This document shows, in pieces, positions 1-6,408 of a DNA stretch of 7,739 bases. Numbering within the stretch: position 1 is the stretch's first letter; each line of letters begins with the position of its first letter. This DNA is from an uncultured Candidatus Melainabacteria bacterium (lineage in GTDB: Bacteria > Cyanobacteriota > Vampirovibrionia > Gastranaerophilales > Gastranaerophilaceae), in contig CAKVMU010000073.1 of assembly GCA_934773085.1 (NCBI GenBank), positions 1 through 7,739 on the forward strand, read 5' to 3'. A program made the position numbers and the translations under genes. The notes beneath the pieces are model-generated. The model ran no database searches, was not told the DNA's origin, and saw nothing but the letters and a program-made list of their open reading frames with translations.

Positions 1-1179
1 GATGAGGAACTATACAACCTCTCAATGTTTTATAACAATTTTTCAAAAACAAAACCAATAATCAGCTTCCGAACAGAACAAGGTTTTGTGAGCGCAAATG
101 ACAAAGAAAATCACAAATATTACTATGGCGTAAAAGACTTGTCACCGGAAGAATTCATTAAAGAAGGTCATATTTTCGTCCAATTTTTGAACGATATTTT
201 GAAAACTGAGACTTCCAATTTAGTCCACGGCGCAGTTATTGGCTACAAAGGCAACGGCATTTGCTTCTGTGCAAGAGGTCAAAGAGGAAAATCAACCCTT
301 TCAGTTCTTTCTATGATGAAAGGTTTTGAATATGTTTCAGATGATTATTTGATTTTGCACGAAAATGAGAAAAAAGAACTTTTATCAAGTCCGATTTACA
401 GCATAATCACGCTTTCTCCTGAAATGTACAACAGATTGTATGATTTGATGGACGGTTGCAGATTTGTTTCAAACAATGCACGCAAAGACAAGTACGTTTT
501 TAATATCGCAAACTTCCACGACAGGTTTAAAAAGAATTACCCGATAAAACTTTGTATTTTTCCGGAAATCGTATCGGATAAAGAACCGAGCATAAGACCT
601 TGTACTGCGGAAGAAAAAGGCAGAGCTGTTGTCCAAATTATTCAATCCACTTTGATGCAAACACAAGATTTGAGCGAAAATTGGACAGTTAAGAAAATTA
701 TGAATATGGTTAAAGATTATCCGTTCTACAAATTTAATCTTTGCCATGATATCAACAAAAATACAGAATTCTTGCGTGAATTTATGAATGATTTTGACAA
801 ACAAAAACACGAAATAACCGACCTTGACAAGATTTGCGTTGACGTAACATTTGATTTGGCAAACATTCTGAACAGCGAAACCGGAATAATCTATTCAATG
901 AACTATTTCGGAACGAATGTTTATGAAAACTTACTCAAGGGGGTTTCCAGAAATGATATTCTGAATGCGTTAAAACAAACTGCCGGCATGCCGGAAACTA
1001 TCGAAAAAGACTTCGACTTGTTTGTTAAAGCTTTGGAAGACAAAGACATTTTGGCAGAAATCAAATTGACCGGTGAAAAACCGGTTATCAATGAAGAGTT
1101 TGTAGCTCGTAATAATTACAAATTATCATTGATTGAATATAGAGAAGAAGAGTATAAAGAATTAGTGAAAGAAATTTAA
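1..1179 (+). CDS. HPr-kinase-like P-loop protein fused to a C-terminal PqqD-like domain (5' partial)
   Basis: Probable two-domain cytoplasmic protein. Residues below are numbered from the first visible ATG at 25. The first part looks like an HPr kinase/phosphorylase C-terminal domain: a LVHGAVI strand at 66-72, a Walker A P-loop ARGQRGKST at 83-91, and a VSDD motif at 104-107 where HPr kinases carry paired catalytic acidic residues. The second part, about 265-345, is PqqD-like (NSETGIIYSMN, then GTNVYENLLKGVS), a fold that binds leader peptides in RiPP pathways. The frame is open back to base 1 (eight codons before the ATG) and that ATG has no well-spaced Shine-Dalgarno sequence, so the true start probably lies upstream. 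HPr-kinase-like proteins beside PqqD proteins occur in lasso-peptide clusters, where one kind phosphorylates the precursor. Here the substrate is unknown and could be a peptide, protein or small molecule. The P-loop is atypical (Gln86 where Gly is usual). The domain calls are fairly safe; the kinase activity is inferred. Confidence 0.8.
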   Translation, partial: DEELYNLSMFYNNFSKTKPIISFRTEQGFVSANDKENHKYYYGVKDLSPEEFIKEGHIFVQFLNDILKTETSNLVHGAVIGYKGNGICFCARGQRGKSTLSVLSMMKGFEYVSDDYLILHENEKKELLSSPIYSIITLSPEMYNRLYDLMDGCRFVSNNARKDKYVFNIANFHDRFKKNYPIKLCIFPEIVSDKEPSIRPCTAEEKGRAVVQIIQSTLMQTQDLSENWTVKKIMNMVKDYPFYKFNLCHDINKNTEFLREFMNDFDKQKHEITDLDKICVDVTFDLANILNSETGIIYSMNYFGTNVYENLLKGVSRNDILNALKQTAGMPETIEKDFDLFVKALEDKDILAEIKLTGEKPVINEEFVARNNYKLSLIEYREEEYKELVKEI

Positions 1180-1189
1180 GGAGAATACA

Positions 1190-1660
1190 ATGAATTACGT
1201 ATTAAACGAAGAAAAAATGTTCGCAGATGTAACCGACGGAATTGCAATTATTATTAACTCAGAAACAGGTATCTACTATGGCTTAAACGGCTTGGGAACA
1301 AATGTTTACGAAAACTTGGTAAACGGAGTTTCTACAGATAAAATTATAGCAGGACTAAAGGGAATTGCCGGTTGCCCTGCAGATATTGAAGACAAATTCA
1401 ACTCATTCATTAAAGCAATGAAAGATTTCGAATTGATAGTTGAAGGCGGTTCTGATTCAGCAGAGGCAAATATCAACGAAGAAATTGCAAAAGAAGATTC
1501 TTTTGAAATGGATGTAAAAGAATACAACGATGCACAAGAATTGTTGTTGGCTGACCCTATTCACGAAGTTAAAGAAGAAACCGGTTGGACTCCGGAAAAA
1601 GATTCTATCGGTTATACAAAAGAAGAAACAAAAGAACGTGAATCCAAAATGGAGGAATAA
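1190..1660 (+). CDS. PqqD-like small protein with charged C-terminal tail
   Basis: A 156-residue protein. Residues 5-85 form a PqqD-like domain: ADVTDGIAIIINSETGIYYGL, a GTNVYENLVNGVS helix, then a helical end. PqqD-type domains (RiPP recognition elements) bind a leader peptide and present it to a modifying enzyme, often a radical SAM protein. PqqD itself is about 90 residues, so the last 60 are extra: Glu/Lys-rich, predicted flexible, with ELLLADPIHEV (117-127) and ETGWTPEK (130-137). The domain matches the C terminus of the preceding gene at about half of positions, and the start of the tail also aligns (NEE...EY...EL), so the two are duplicates. The ATG is supported by AAGGAG at 1178-1183, six bases upstream and overlapping the previous stop codon, which suggests translational coupling. 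It could act as a chaperone for the radical SAM enzyme at the window end, or the tail could itself be the substrate; neither is shown. Confidence 0.8.
   Translation: MNYVLNEEKMFADVTDGIAIIINSETGIYYGLNGLGTNVYENLVNGVSTDKIIAGLKGIAGCPADIEDKFNSFIKAMKDFELIVEGGSDSAEANINEEIAKEDSFEMDVKEYNDAQELLLADPIHEVKEETGWTPEKDSIGYTKEETKERESKMEE
1651..1655 (+). promoter_or_regulatory. Shine-Dalgarno sequence for a GTG start
   Basis: GGAGG lies ten bases before the GTG at 1666 and inside the last codons of the PqqD-like gene. It supports GTG as the start of the first GT2 gene. The next in-frame ATG is at residue 240, and translation from GTG gives the same MPKVSVIIP opening as two paralogues downstream. Confidence 0.75.
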
Positions 1661-1665
1661 ATAGA

Positions 1666-2619
1666 GTGCCTAAGGTCTCTGTAATCATCCCGATATATAA
1701 TACAGAAAAATATTTAAGAAAGTGTCTTGATAGCGTTTGCAATCAGACACTTTCTGATATAGAAATTATCTGCGTAAATGACTGTTCAACCGATAATTCT
1801 CTTGAAATTTTAGAAGAATATGCTTCAAAAGATAATCGAATAAAATTGATTAATTTTGAAGAAAACAAAGGTGCTGCTACTGCTCGCAACACAGCTATTG
1901 AGAGGGCTCAAGGCGAATACATCGGTTTTGTGGACTCTGACGATTTTATAGATTTGGATTTTTATGAAAAGCTGTATAATAGGGCGAAAGAAAGTGATGT
2001 TGAGGTAGTAAAAGGAAAGCTGTACTTACTCGATTTAAAAACTAACAAAATTTATTTGGAAGATTGGATTGATATAAATGATAATGTCAAAAAAAATAAA
2101 GCAAATTTTTATTTTACATTTACAACAGCAATATATAAACGAAATTTTATAAATGAGCATAATGTACGATTTTTAGATAGATTGATTCATTTTGAAGATC
2201 CTTATTTCACTATTAAAATAAATTTATATACTAAAAATGTGGAAATTATAGATAGCGCAAAATATTATTATGTAAATAATCCGGAGTCTTCTTCTAGAAA
2301 AAATATAAGCCTTGAACATGCGCAATCAATCGTTAAAGGAGCCGATATTGTTGTTGATTTACTTAATAATGCTCAAATAGATATGAATCATTATAAAATT
2401 GTTTTTAATTTCGTAATAAATCAGCTTTTAGATTGGTGCAATAAATTAGACTGTAAAGATGAATTAAATATTATATCTTCAAATGGCTTATATAATATAT
2501 TAGCAAAATGTAAATATAAAAAAGACTGCCTTGAATTTTATTTTTTAAACAAAAAGCAAACGCAAAAGCATCGAATGTTGAAAATATTAAGAAATAAATT
2601 AAAGGAGAAACAGAAATAA
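1666..2619 (+). CDS. Family 2 glycosyltransferase (GT-A fold), first of four
   Basis: A 317-residue cytoplasmic or membrane-associated glycosyltransferase, likely transferring a sugar from a nucleotide donor to a growing glycan. The GT2 signature runs in order: SVIIPIYN at 5-12, VNDCSTDNS at 37-45 (nucleotide contact), NKGAATARN at 67-75, the metal-binding DSDD at 90-93, and an ED pair at 177-178 that marks the usual catalytic-base region. No transmembrane segment is evident. The C-terminal third is AT-rich, poorly conserved and ends in a basic tail (KILRNKLKEKQK). The start is GTG, set by GGAGG upstream and by homology. The first 104 residues match the GT2 at 4815 at about three quarters of positions. 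Donor and acceptor cannot be read from the sequence. Confidence 0.9.
   Translation: MPKVSVIIPIYNTEKYLRKCLDSVCNQTLSDIEIICVNDCSTDNSLEILEEYASKDNRIKLINFEENKGAATARNTAIERAQGEYIGFVDSDDFIDLDFYEKLYNRAKESDVEVVKGKLYLLDLKTNKIYLEDWIDINDNVKKNKANFYFTFTTAIYKRNFINEHNVRFLDRLIHFEDPYFTIKINLYTKNVEIIDSAKYYYVNNPESSSRKNISLEHAQSIVKGADIVVDLLNNAQIDMNHYKIVFNFVINQLLDWCNKLDCKDELNIISSNGLYNILAKCKYKKDCLEFYFLNKKQTQKHRMLKILRNKLKEKQK
1785..1808 (+). repeat. Exact 24-base repeat shared by two GT2 genes (copy 1)
   Basis: These 24 bases are identical to 2740-2763. They encode STDNSLEI in the nucleotide-binding part of both glycosyltransferases. Identity at wobble positions suggests recent duplication or gene conversion between the two genes. 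Confidence 0.85.
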
Positions 2620-2620
2620 T

Positions 2621-3637
2621 ATGCCAAAAGTTTCGGTAATTATACCTGTGTATAATGCTAAAGATTATATTGAAAGATGTCTTGATTCCGTTTGTAATCA
2701 GACATTGAAAGATATTGAAATTATTTGTGTAAATGATGCTTCAACCGATAATTCTCTTGAAATATTAAACGGTTACGTAAAAAAATATTCAAATATAAAA
2801 GTGATTGATTGTAAAACAAACGGTGGAGAATCCAAAGCCAGAAATATTGGTTTAGATAATGCTACCGGAGAATATTTAGCTTTTTTAGATAATGATGACA
2901 GCGTTGACTTGGATTTTTATGAAAAATTATACACACTGGCAAATACTAAAAATTTAGATATTGCAAAAGCAGATTGTTTTGAAATAAGCATAGATGGCAA
3001 AAAAATTAAACAAGATGATAATGCGCAAATAAAAAATAATGACAAATTTGCATTTGTGACACATTGGTGGACAGCAATTTATAAAAGAGAAATAATCCTA
3101 AAAAACAATATTAAATTCAGAGAAGATATTATATTAGGTGGAGATATCATTTTTCTTAATGAAGTTCTGCTAAATTCAAAAACTTTTGATATGATTGATA
3201 ATGCATACTACTATCATTATCAGCAAAAAAACAGTGGTGATTCAGAAATTTTGTCATTAGAAAAAATTGTTTCTGCAGTAAAGTCTTATTCTATTATTAT
3301 AAAAAATTTGAAAGCAAATTACCCTCAAAATGTATCTGAAATTGGTTTTAATTATGCAATTAAATATTACTTATATGCAATATATACCAAATTCGAAAGG
3401 AACCATTCAATTCCGGTAATACAAGTTTGTGTAAATATGCTTTTTGATTTATTAGATATTCTAAAAGATATATTTAACTTTGAAAATCTATTAGATTTGT
3501 GTCCACAAGTTATTTATTATTATATGAAAAACGATAAAAATGGACTTGAAAATTTTATGTTAAAAAACAAAAAATTTAATCCACTTCAAGTTGTAATGTA
3601 TAAACATAAATTAAAATTATTAAAGGAGAATAATTAA
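2621..3637 (+). CDS. Family 2 glycosyltransferase (GT-A fold), second of four
   Basis: A 338-residue GT2 enzyme with the same opening as its neighbours. SVIIPVYN is at 5-12, VNDASTDNS at 37-45, NGGESKARN at 67-75, and the metal-binding DNDD at 90-93 (DSDD in the paralogues). Where the others have an ED pair, this one reads LGGDIIF, so the Glu is Gly174 and only Asp175 remains. TAIYKR at 151-156 matches TAIYKR in the first GT2. The C-terminal 120 residues are divergent, aromatic- and Asn-rich, with a hydrophobic stretch near 264-283 that is too polar for a confident membrane span. The gene follows the previous stop by one base; AAGGAG at 2602-2607 is 13 bases from the ATG, a rather long spacing. 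It is probably active on a nucleotide sugar, but altered catalysis is possible. Confidence 0.88.
   Translation: MPKVSVIIPVYNAKDYIERCLDSVCNQTLKDIEIICVNDASTDNSLEILNGYVKKYSNIKVIDCKTNGGESKARNIGLDNATGEYLAFLDNDDSVDLDFYEKLYTLANTKNLDIAKADCFEISIDGKKIKQDDNAQIKNNDKFAFVTHWWTAIYKREIILKNNIKFREDIILGGDIIFLNEVLLNSKTFDMIDNAYYYHYQQKNSGDSEILSLEKIVSAVKSYSIIIKNLKANYPQNVSEIGFNYAIKYYLYAIYTKFERNHSIPVIQVCVNMLFDLLDILKDIFNFENLLDLCPQVIYYYMKNDKNGLENFMLKNKKFNPLQVVMYKHKLKLLKENN
2740..2763 (+). repeat. Exact 24-base repeat shared by two GT2 genes (copy 2)
   Basis: This is the second copy of the block at 1785-1808. A further 17-base match occurs at 2909-2925 versus 1954-1970, encoding LDFYEK just after the metal-binding motif. 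Confidence 0.85.
3623..3628 (+). promoter_or_regulatory. Shine-Dalgarno sequence for a TTG start
   Basis: AAGGAG ends nine bases before the TTG at 3638, which follows directly on the previous stop codon. The next in-frame ATG is at residue 79, well inside the conserved region, so this site decides for the TTG. Confidence 0.7.
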
Positions 3638-4822
3638 TTGAACATTCCGGAACGCATAGCTAAAATATATCTTAAAAATTTATTTGCCAATTCTGCCGAC
3701 GAAATAGAAAATGAAAATAAGTTTTTTCAAAATCTTCTATCAAAGGGAGTTAGTAAAAATTCCATATTAATTATTGAACCAAACAATTGTCACAGCGAAT
3801 GTTTACCATCCTACGTCAGATATTTTTTGCAAGCCGGCTTTAATGTTGATGTATTTATTTCAGAGAAAAATATGAAAGAAAATTCTTTCATTAATTCTAA
3901 ATTCCCTAATGATAGATTTAGAATGTTTTCTTTTAAAAAATTATATTCTTTGCCATCTTTTTTTGAATTTTTAAATAATTATAAATATATTTTGATAGCT
4001 TCTCTCACTTATTTTGGTGCGATTAATCAAGACTACGGATACTATGTCAGGTTGTTAAAAGAAAACTATTTGGAAAAATATAACAAGAATAATTTATATC
4101 TTATAAGTCATGAGGTTGATTATACTGAACAAACTGCTGAAATGGAAGAATATTACAAAGACAAAACTTTTGTTTTAAGACCAAATATAAGAAAAGGTTC
4201 AATGACAAAAGATTTTCCTTTTATAGTTCCTACATATTTTGGCGAATTTGGTGATTTATCAAAAGATAAGAGAGAAAATTATGCCAAGTTTTTGTGTATT
4301 GGTGGGGCATATAAAAAGAATTTGAGAAATTATGACACCTTGCTAAGCACAATAAAATCTTTATCAATAAATTACGCTAATCAATTTGAACTCATATATG
4401 TGGGGAATCCTGATAAAGATTTTGAAGAAAAAGTAAAGCTGAATAATGTCAATATCAGATTTACAGGCAGAGTTAATTTTGCTGATTTATATAAATATGT
4501 AATTGAAACAGATTTTATTTTGTATAATATAGATAAAAACTCTGTCGAGTATGAAAGATATTTAAACAAAAAGATTTCCGGTTCATATTCATTGAGTTTA
4601 GGATTTTTGCGTCCGGGAATTATTGATAGCAAATTGGCAAAAGCATACGATTTAGATAACTGTGCCATAACATATTCCGACGAAAAATTATATGAAGCAA
4701 TGGAAAAGGCAATAAAATTAAAAAACAACGAATATGCTGAAATGGAAAAACACTTAAACGAACTAAATAATACCCTACGTAACGATAGTTTAATGAATAT
4801 TAAGGAGCATTTTAATGCCTAA
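3638..4822 (+). CDS. GT-B-fold glycosyltransferase-like protein
   Basis: A 394-residue protein unrelated to its GT2 neighbours. The N-terminal half has an alternating strand/helix pattern with SILIIEPNNCHSECLPSYVR at 42-61 and a following AGFNVDVFI, as in the acceptor-side domain of GT-B enzymes. The C-terminal half reads FLCIGGAYKKN at 218-228, ELIYVGNPDK at 251-260, IRFTGRVNFADLYKYV at 273-288, and DFILYNIDK at 292-300. A loop at 313-329 then ends in FLRPGIID. This is the layout of a GT4-like nucleotide-sugar-binding domain. I do not see a clear EX7E pair, so the exact family is open. The start is TTG. Its last eight bases overlap the next gene. It likely adds one sugar in the same glycan pathway, with substrate unknown. 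A nucleotide-sugar-binding protein without transfer activity is an alternative. Confidence 0.75.
   Translation: MNIPERIAKIYLKNLFANSADEIENENKFFQNLLSKGVSKNSILIIEPNNCHSECLPSYVRYFLQAGFNVDVFISEKNMKENSFINSKFPNDRFRMFSFKKLYSLPSFFEFLNNYKYILIASLTYFGAINQDYGYYVRLLKENYLEKYNKNNLYLISHEVDYTEQTAEMEEYYKDKTFVLRPNIRKGSMTKDFPFIVPTYFGEFGDLSKDKRENYAKFLCIGGAYKKNLRNYDTLLSTIKSLSINYANQFELIYVGNPDKDFEEKVKLNNVNIRFTGRVNFADLYKYVIETDFILYNIDKNSVEYERYLNKKISGSYSLSLGFLRPGIIDSKLAKAYDLDNCAITYSDEKLYEAMEKAIKLKNNEYAEMEKHLNELNNTLRNDSLMNIKEHFNA
4802..4807 (+). promoter_or_regulatory. Shine-Dalgarno sequence inside the preceding gene
   Basis: AAGGAG lies seven bases before the ATG at 4815 and within the coding sequence of the GT-B-like protein. 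This fits translational coupling across the 8-base overlap. Confidence 0.75.
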
Positions 4823-5639
4823 AGTTTCTGTAATCATACCCGTATATAATGCTGAAAAATATTTAAAAAAATGTCTTGATAGTGCTTGTGGTCAAACATT
4901 GAAAGAGATTGAAATTATTTGTGTTAATGATTGTTCACCGGACAGCTCTTTAGAAATATTAAACGAATATGCTTCAAAAGATAACCGTATAAAAATCATT
5001 GATTTTAAAGAAAACAAAGGTGCTTCTGCTGCACGAAATGCCGGTTTAAAAATTGCTTGCGGAGAATATATATCTTTTATTGATAGTGATGATTATATTT
5101 CTTTGAACTTTTTAGAATTACTATACAATAAAGCTATAGATACTAATTCAGACATTATTAAAGGAGAAGATTTAATTACTCTAAAAGAAAATAATTCAAT
5201 AGAAATATTAAAACAAAACGAAAAGATTGCAAAAAATAAATATTTTTTCTTGTCCGGATTTTCCACAGCTATATATGAAAAAAAACTAATTTTAGATAAT
5301 AACATCTTGTTTCCGGGAAATATGACTATGCAAGAAGATACATATTGGCTAATACAAGTTGTACATAAAGCAAATAAAATAAACATAGTCAATGGAGCAA
5401 AATATTATAGACAAAGACATTCTGATTCTGTTAGCATTTCAACAAATGCAAAAAAGAAAATTGAAGATTTTTGTAAATATGTTAGATTTACTTTTGAAAT
5501 ATTGAAAGCAGCCAATATTAATCAAGAGTTTTATAATCAAATAAAAAGAAACTTTCTTATACGTATCATTGGTTATAAAAAACAATTTCCAATGTATAAG
5601 GAAATCTTAGATAACATCCAATGTTATATTATGAATTAA
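4815..5639 (+). CDS. Family 2 glycosyltransferase (GT-A fold), third of four, short form
   Basis: A 274-residue GT2 enzyme, the shortest of the four. SVIIPVYN is at 5-12, VNDCSPDSS at 37-45, NKGASAARN at 67-75, the metal-binding DSDD at 90-93, and TAIYEKK at 151-157. MQEDTYW at 172-178 holds the ED pair of the catalytic-base region. YRQRHSDSVS at 198-207 resembles the YR..SxS segment that closes the catalytic domain in many GT2 proteins. The C-terminal extension after about 215 is shorter than in the sister genes but ends at a normal stop, with no sign of a frameshift. It overlaps the preceding gene by eight bases. Its first 104 residues differ from the first GT2 at only 28 positions by hand count, including exact 20-base DNA identity at 4965-4984 versus 1816-1835. 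Donor and acceptor are unknown. Confidence 0.9.
   Translation: MPKVSVIIPVYNAEKYLKKCLDSACGQTLKEIEIICVNDCSPDSSLEILNEYASKDNRIKIIDFKENKGASAARNAGLKIACGEYISFIDSDDYISLNFLELLYNKAIDTNSDIIKGEDLITLKENNSIEILKQNEKIAKNKYFFLSGFSTAIYEKKLILDNNILFPGNMTMQEDTYWLIQVVHKANKINIVNGAKYYRQRHSDSVSISTNAKKKIEDFCKYVRFTFEILKAANINQEFYNQIKRNFLIRIIGYKKQFPMYKEILDNIQCYIMN
4965..4984 (+). repeat. Exact 20-base repeat shared with the first GT2 gene
   Basis: Identical to 1816-1835. It encodes EYASKDN, between the nucleotide-binding and NKGA motifs of both glycosyltransferases. It is part of a longer diverged repeat covering roughly the first 310 bases of each GT2 gene. Confidence 0.8.
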
Positions 5640-5652
5640 TTAAGGATAACAC

Positions 5653-6408
5653 ATGCAAAGCGAATATTTAAAAAAGCGTTTACATAAAATTTGGACAAGT
5701 TCTGAAGGGTTAAAGAATAAAGAACACAACCTCACACAAGCGAATTTGGATAAAATTCTTGCTCTAAAGGATAAGCACCACGGGCAAAGATGTTTTATTG
5801 TTGGAGGTTCGCCTTCCATAAAAAGTCTGGATTTGCCAAAACTAAACAACGAGATTACTTTTAGCGTAAATCGTGGTTACAAAAACTTTGATGACAAATT
5901 CACACACTCAACCTACCACGTTATTCAAGACAAATTGTTGTTTGAAGAAGACGATATTACGAATGAAATTCCGCTGGATAAGTTCGAGAATTTAATCCTG
6001 TATGCCGGAGTTAACTTCAAAAAAGAGAGTGACAAAGTTATTTATTACGATTATATGCATATGATGAATTTTGAAAACAAAGATTTTGAGCCGGATTTAA
6101 CCAAACTCTTGGTTGAAGGCTACAGTGTCATTTATACTTGTATGCAAATCGCTTGTTATATGGGATTTAAAGATATTTATATAATCGGAGTTGACTTGGA
6201 TTTTGAAAACATCAAAGGTCATTCTTACGCAGACACCAAAGGCGAACAGAGAAGAGGTGAAAAATCTGTCTTGAATCAACATTTGATGTACGAATATATT
6301 GAAAAAGGAGTCAAATTTTTAAACTCTCTGAATATCAATGTTTATAATGCTTCTCCGGTGGGACATCTTGATTGTATGCCACGAGTCAGATATGAGGATT
6401 TGTTTTGA
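5653..6408 (+). CDS. DUF115 / MptE-like protein of glycan loci
   Basis: A 251-residue protein that I place in the DUF115 (6-hydroxymethylpterin pyrophosphokinase MptE-like) superfamily. RCFIVGGSPSIKSLDLPKLN at 46-65 is the Gly-rich nucleotide-binding opening, followed by SVNRGY at 71-76. YSVIYTCMQIACYMGFKDIY at 157-176 leads into IIGVDLDF at 177-184, and GHSY follows at 189-192. The C terminus, VYNASPVGHLDCMPRVRYED at 230-249, is typical of the family. Such proteins are common in surface-polysaccharide and flagellar-glycosylation loci, where the bacterial role is poorly defined. The fold resembles GT42 sialyltransferases such as Cst-II, so a sugar transfer activity with a nucleotide-activated donor is a reasonable guess rather than pterin chemistry. 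The start is supported by AAGGA at 5642-5646. Base composition is less AT-rich than in the block before it. No membrane segment is seen. Confidence 0.8.
   Translation: MQSEYLKKRLHKIWTSSEGLKNKEHNLTQANLDKILALKDKHHGQRCFIVGGSPSIKSLDLPKLNNEITFSVNRGYKNFDDKFTHSTYHVIQDKLLFEEDDITNEIPLDKFENLILYAGVNFKKESDKVIYYDYMHMMNFENKDFEPDLTKLLVEGYSVIYTCMQIACYMGFKDIYIIGVDLDFENIKGHSYADTKGEQRRGEKSVLNQHLMYEYIEKGVKFLNSLNINVYNASPVGHLDCMPRVRYEDLF
6394..6397 (+). promoter_or_regulatory. Shine-Dalgarno sequence deciding the ATG at 6408
   Basis: GAGG lies ten bases before the ATG at 6408. That ATG shares one base with the TGA stop of the preceding gene (TGATG). A TTG at 6405 is also in frame, but the ATG gives an MDKISVIIP opening of the same length as MPKVSVIIP in the paralogues. 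Confidence 0.6.

Noticed and set aside
25..27. ATG at 25 as the true start of the first gene
   Set aside because: The frame is open to base 1, and the nearest purine-rich stretch (GAGG at 4-7, within GAGGAA 4-9) is too far upstream to be a convincing ribosome-binding site; the gene is treated as 5' partial.
469..810. Antisense open frame of 113 codons, and similar minus-strand frames at 1306-1527, 4381-4728, 5093-5392, 5640-5849, 6097-6282, 6420-6617 and 7486-7686
   Set aside because: All lie opposite well-supported conserved genes, have no ribosome-binding site I trust and show no recognisable domain; they are by-products of codon use on the + strand.
983..994. Perfect 12-base palindrome CCGGCATGCCGG
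   Set aside because: It encodes AGMPE inside the PqqD-like domain, has only one copy and has no promoter context; chance or a restriction-type site is enough to explain it.
1069..1085. Hairpin ACCGGT-GAAAA-ACCGGT
   Set aside because: A six-base stem inside coding sequence with no following T-run, so it is not a terminator. No partner elsewhere suggests a regulatory role.
4815..5639. Third GT2 as a truncated pseudogene because it is the shortest
   Set aside because: All catalytic motifs are intact, the frame is unbroken, and the following gene starts 13 bases later with its own ribosome-binding site.
6405..6407. TTG at 6405 as the start of the fourth GT2 gene
   Set aside because: The adjacent ATG at 6408 aligns with the paralogues' start, forms the common TGATG stop-start overlap, and has a usable GAGG ten bases upstream.
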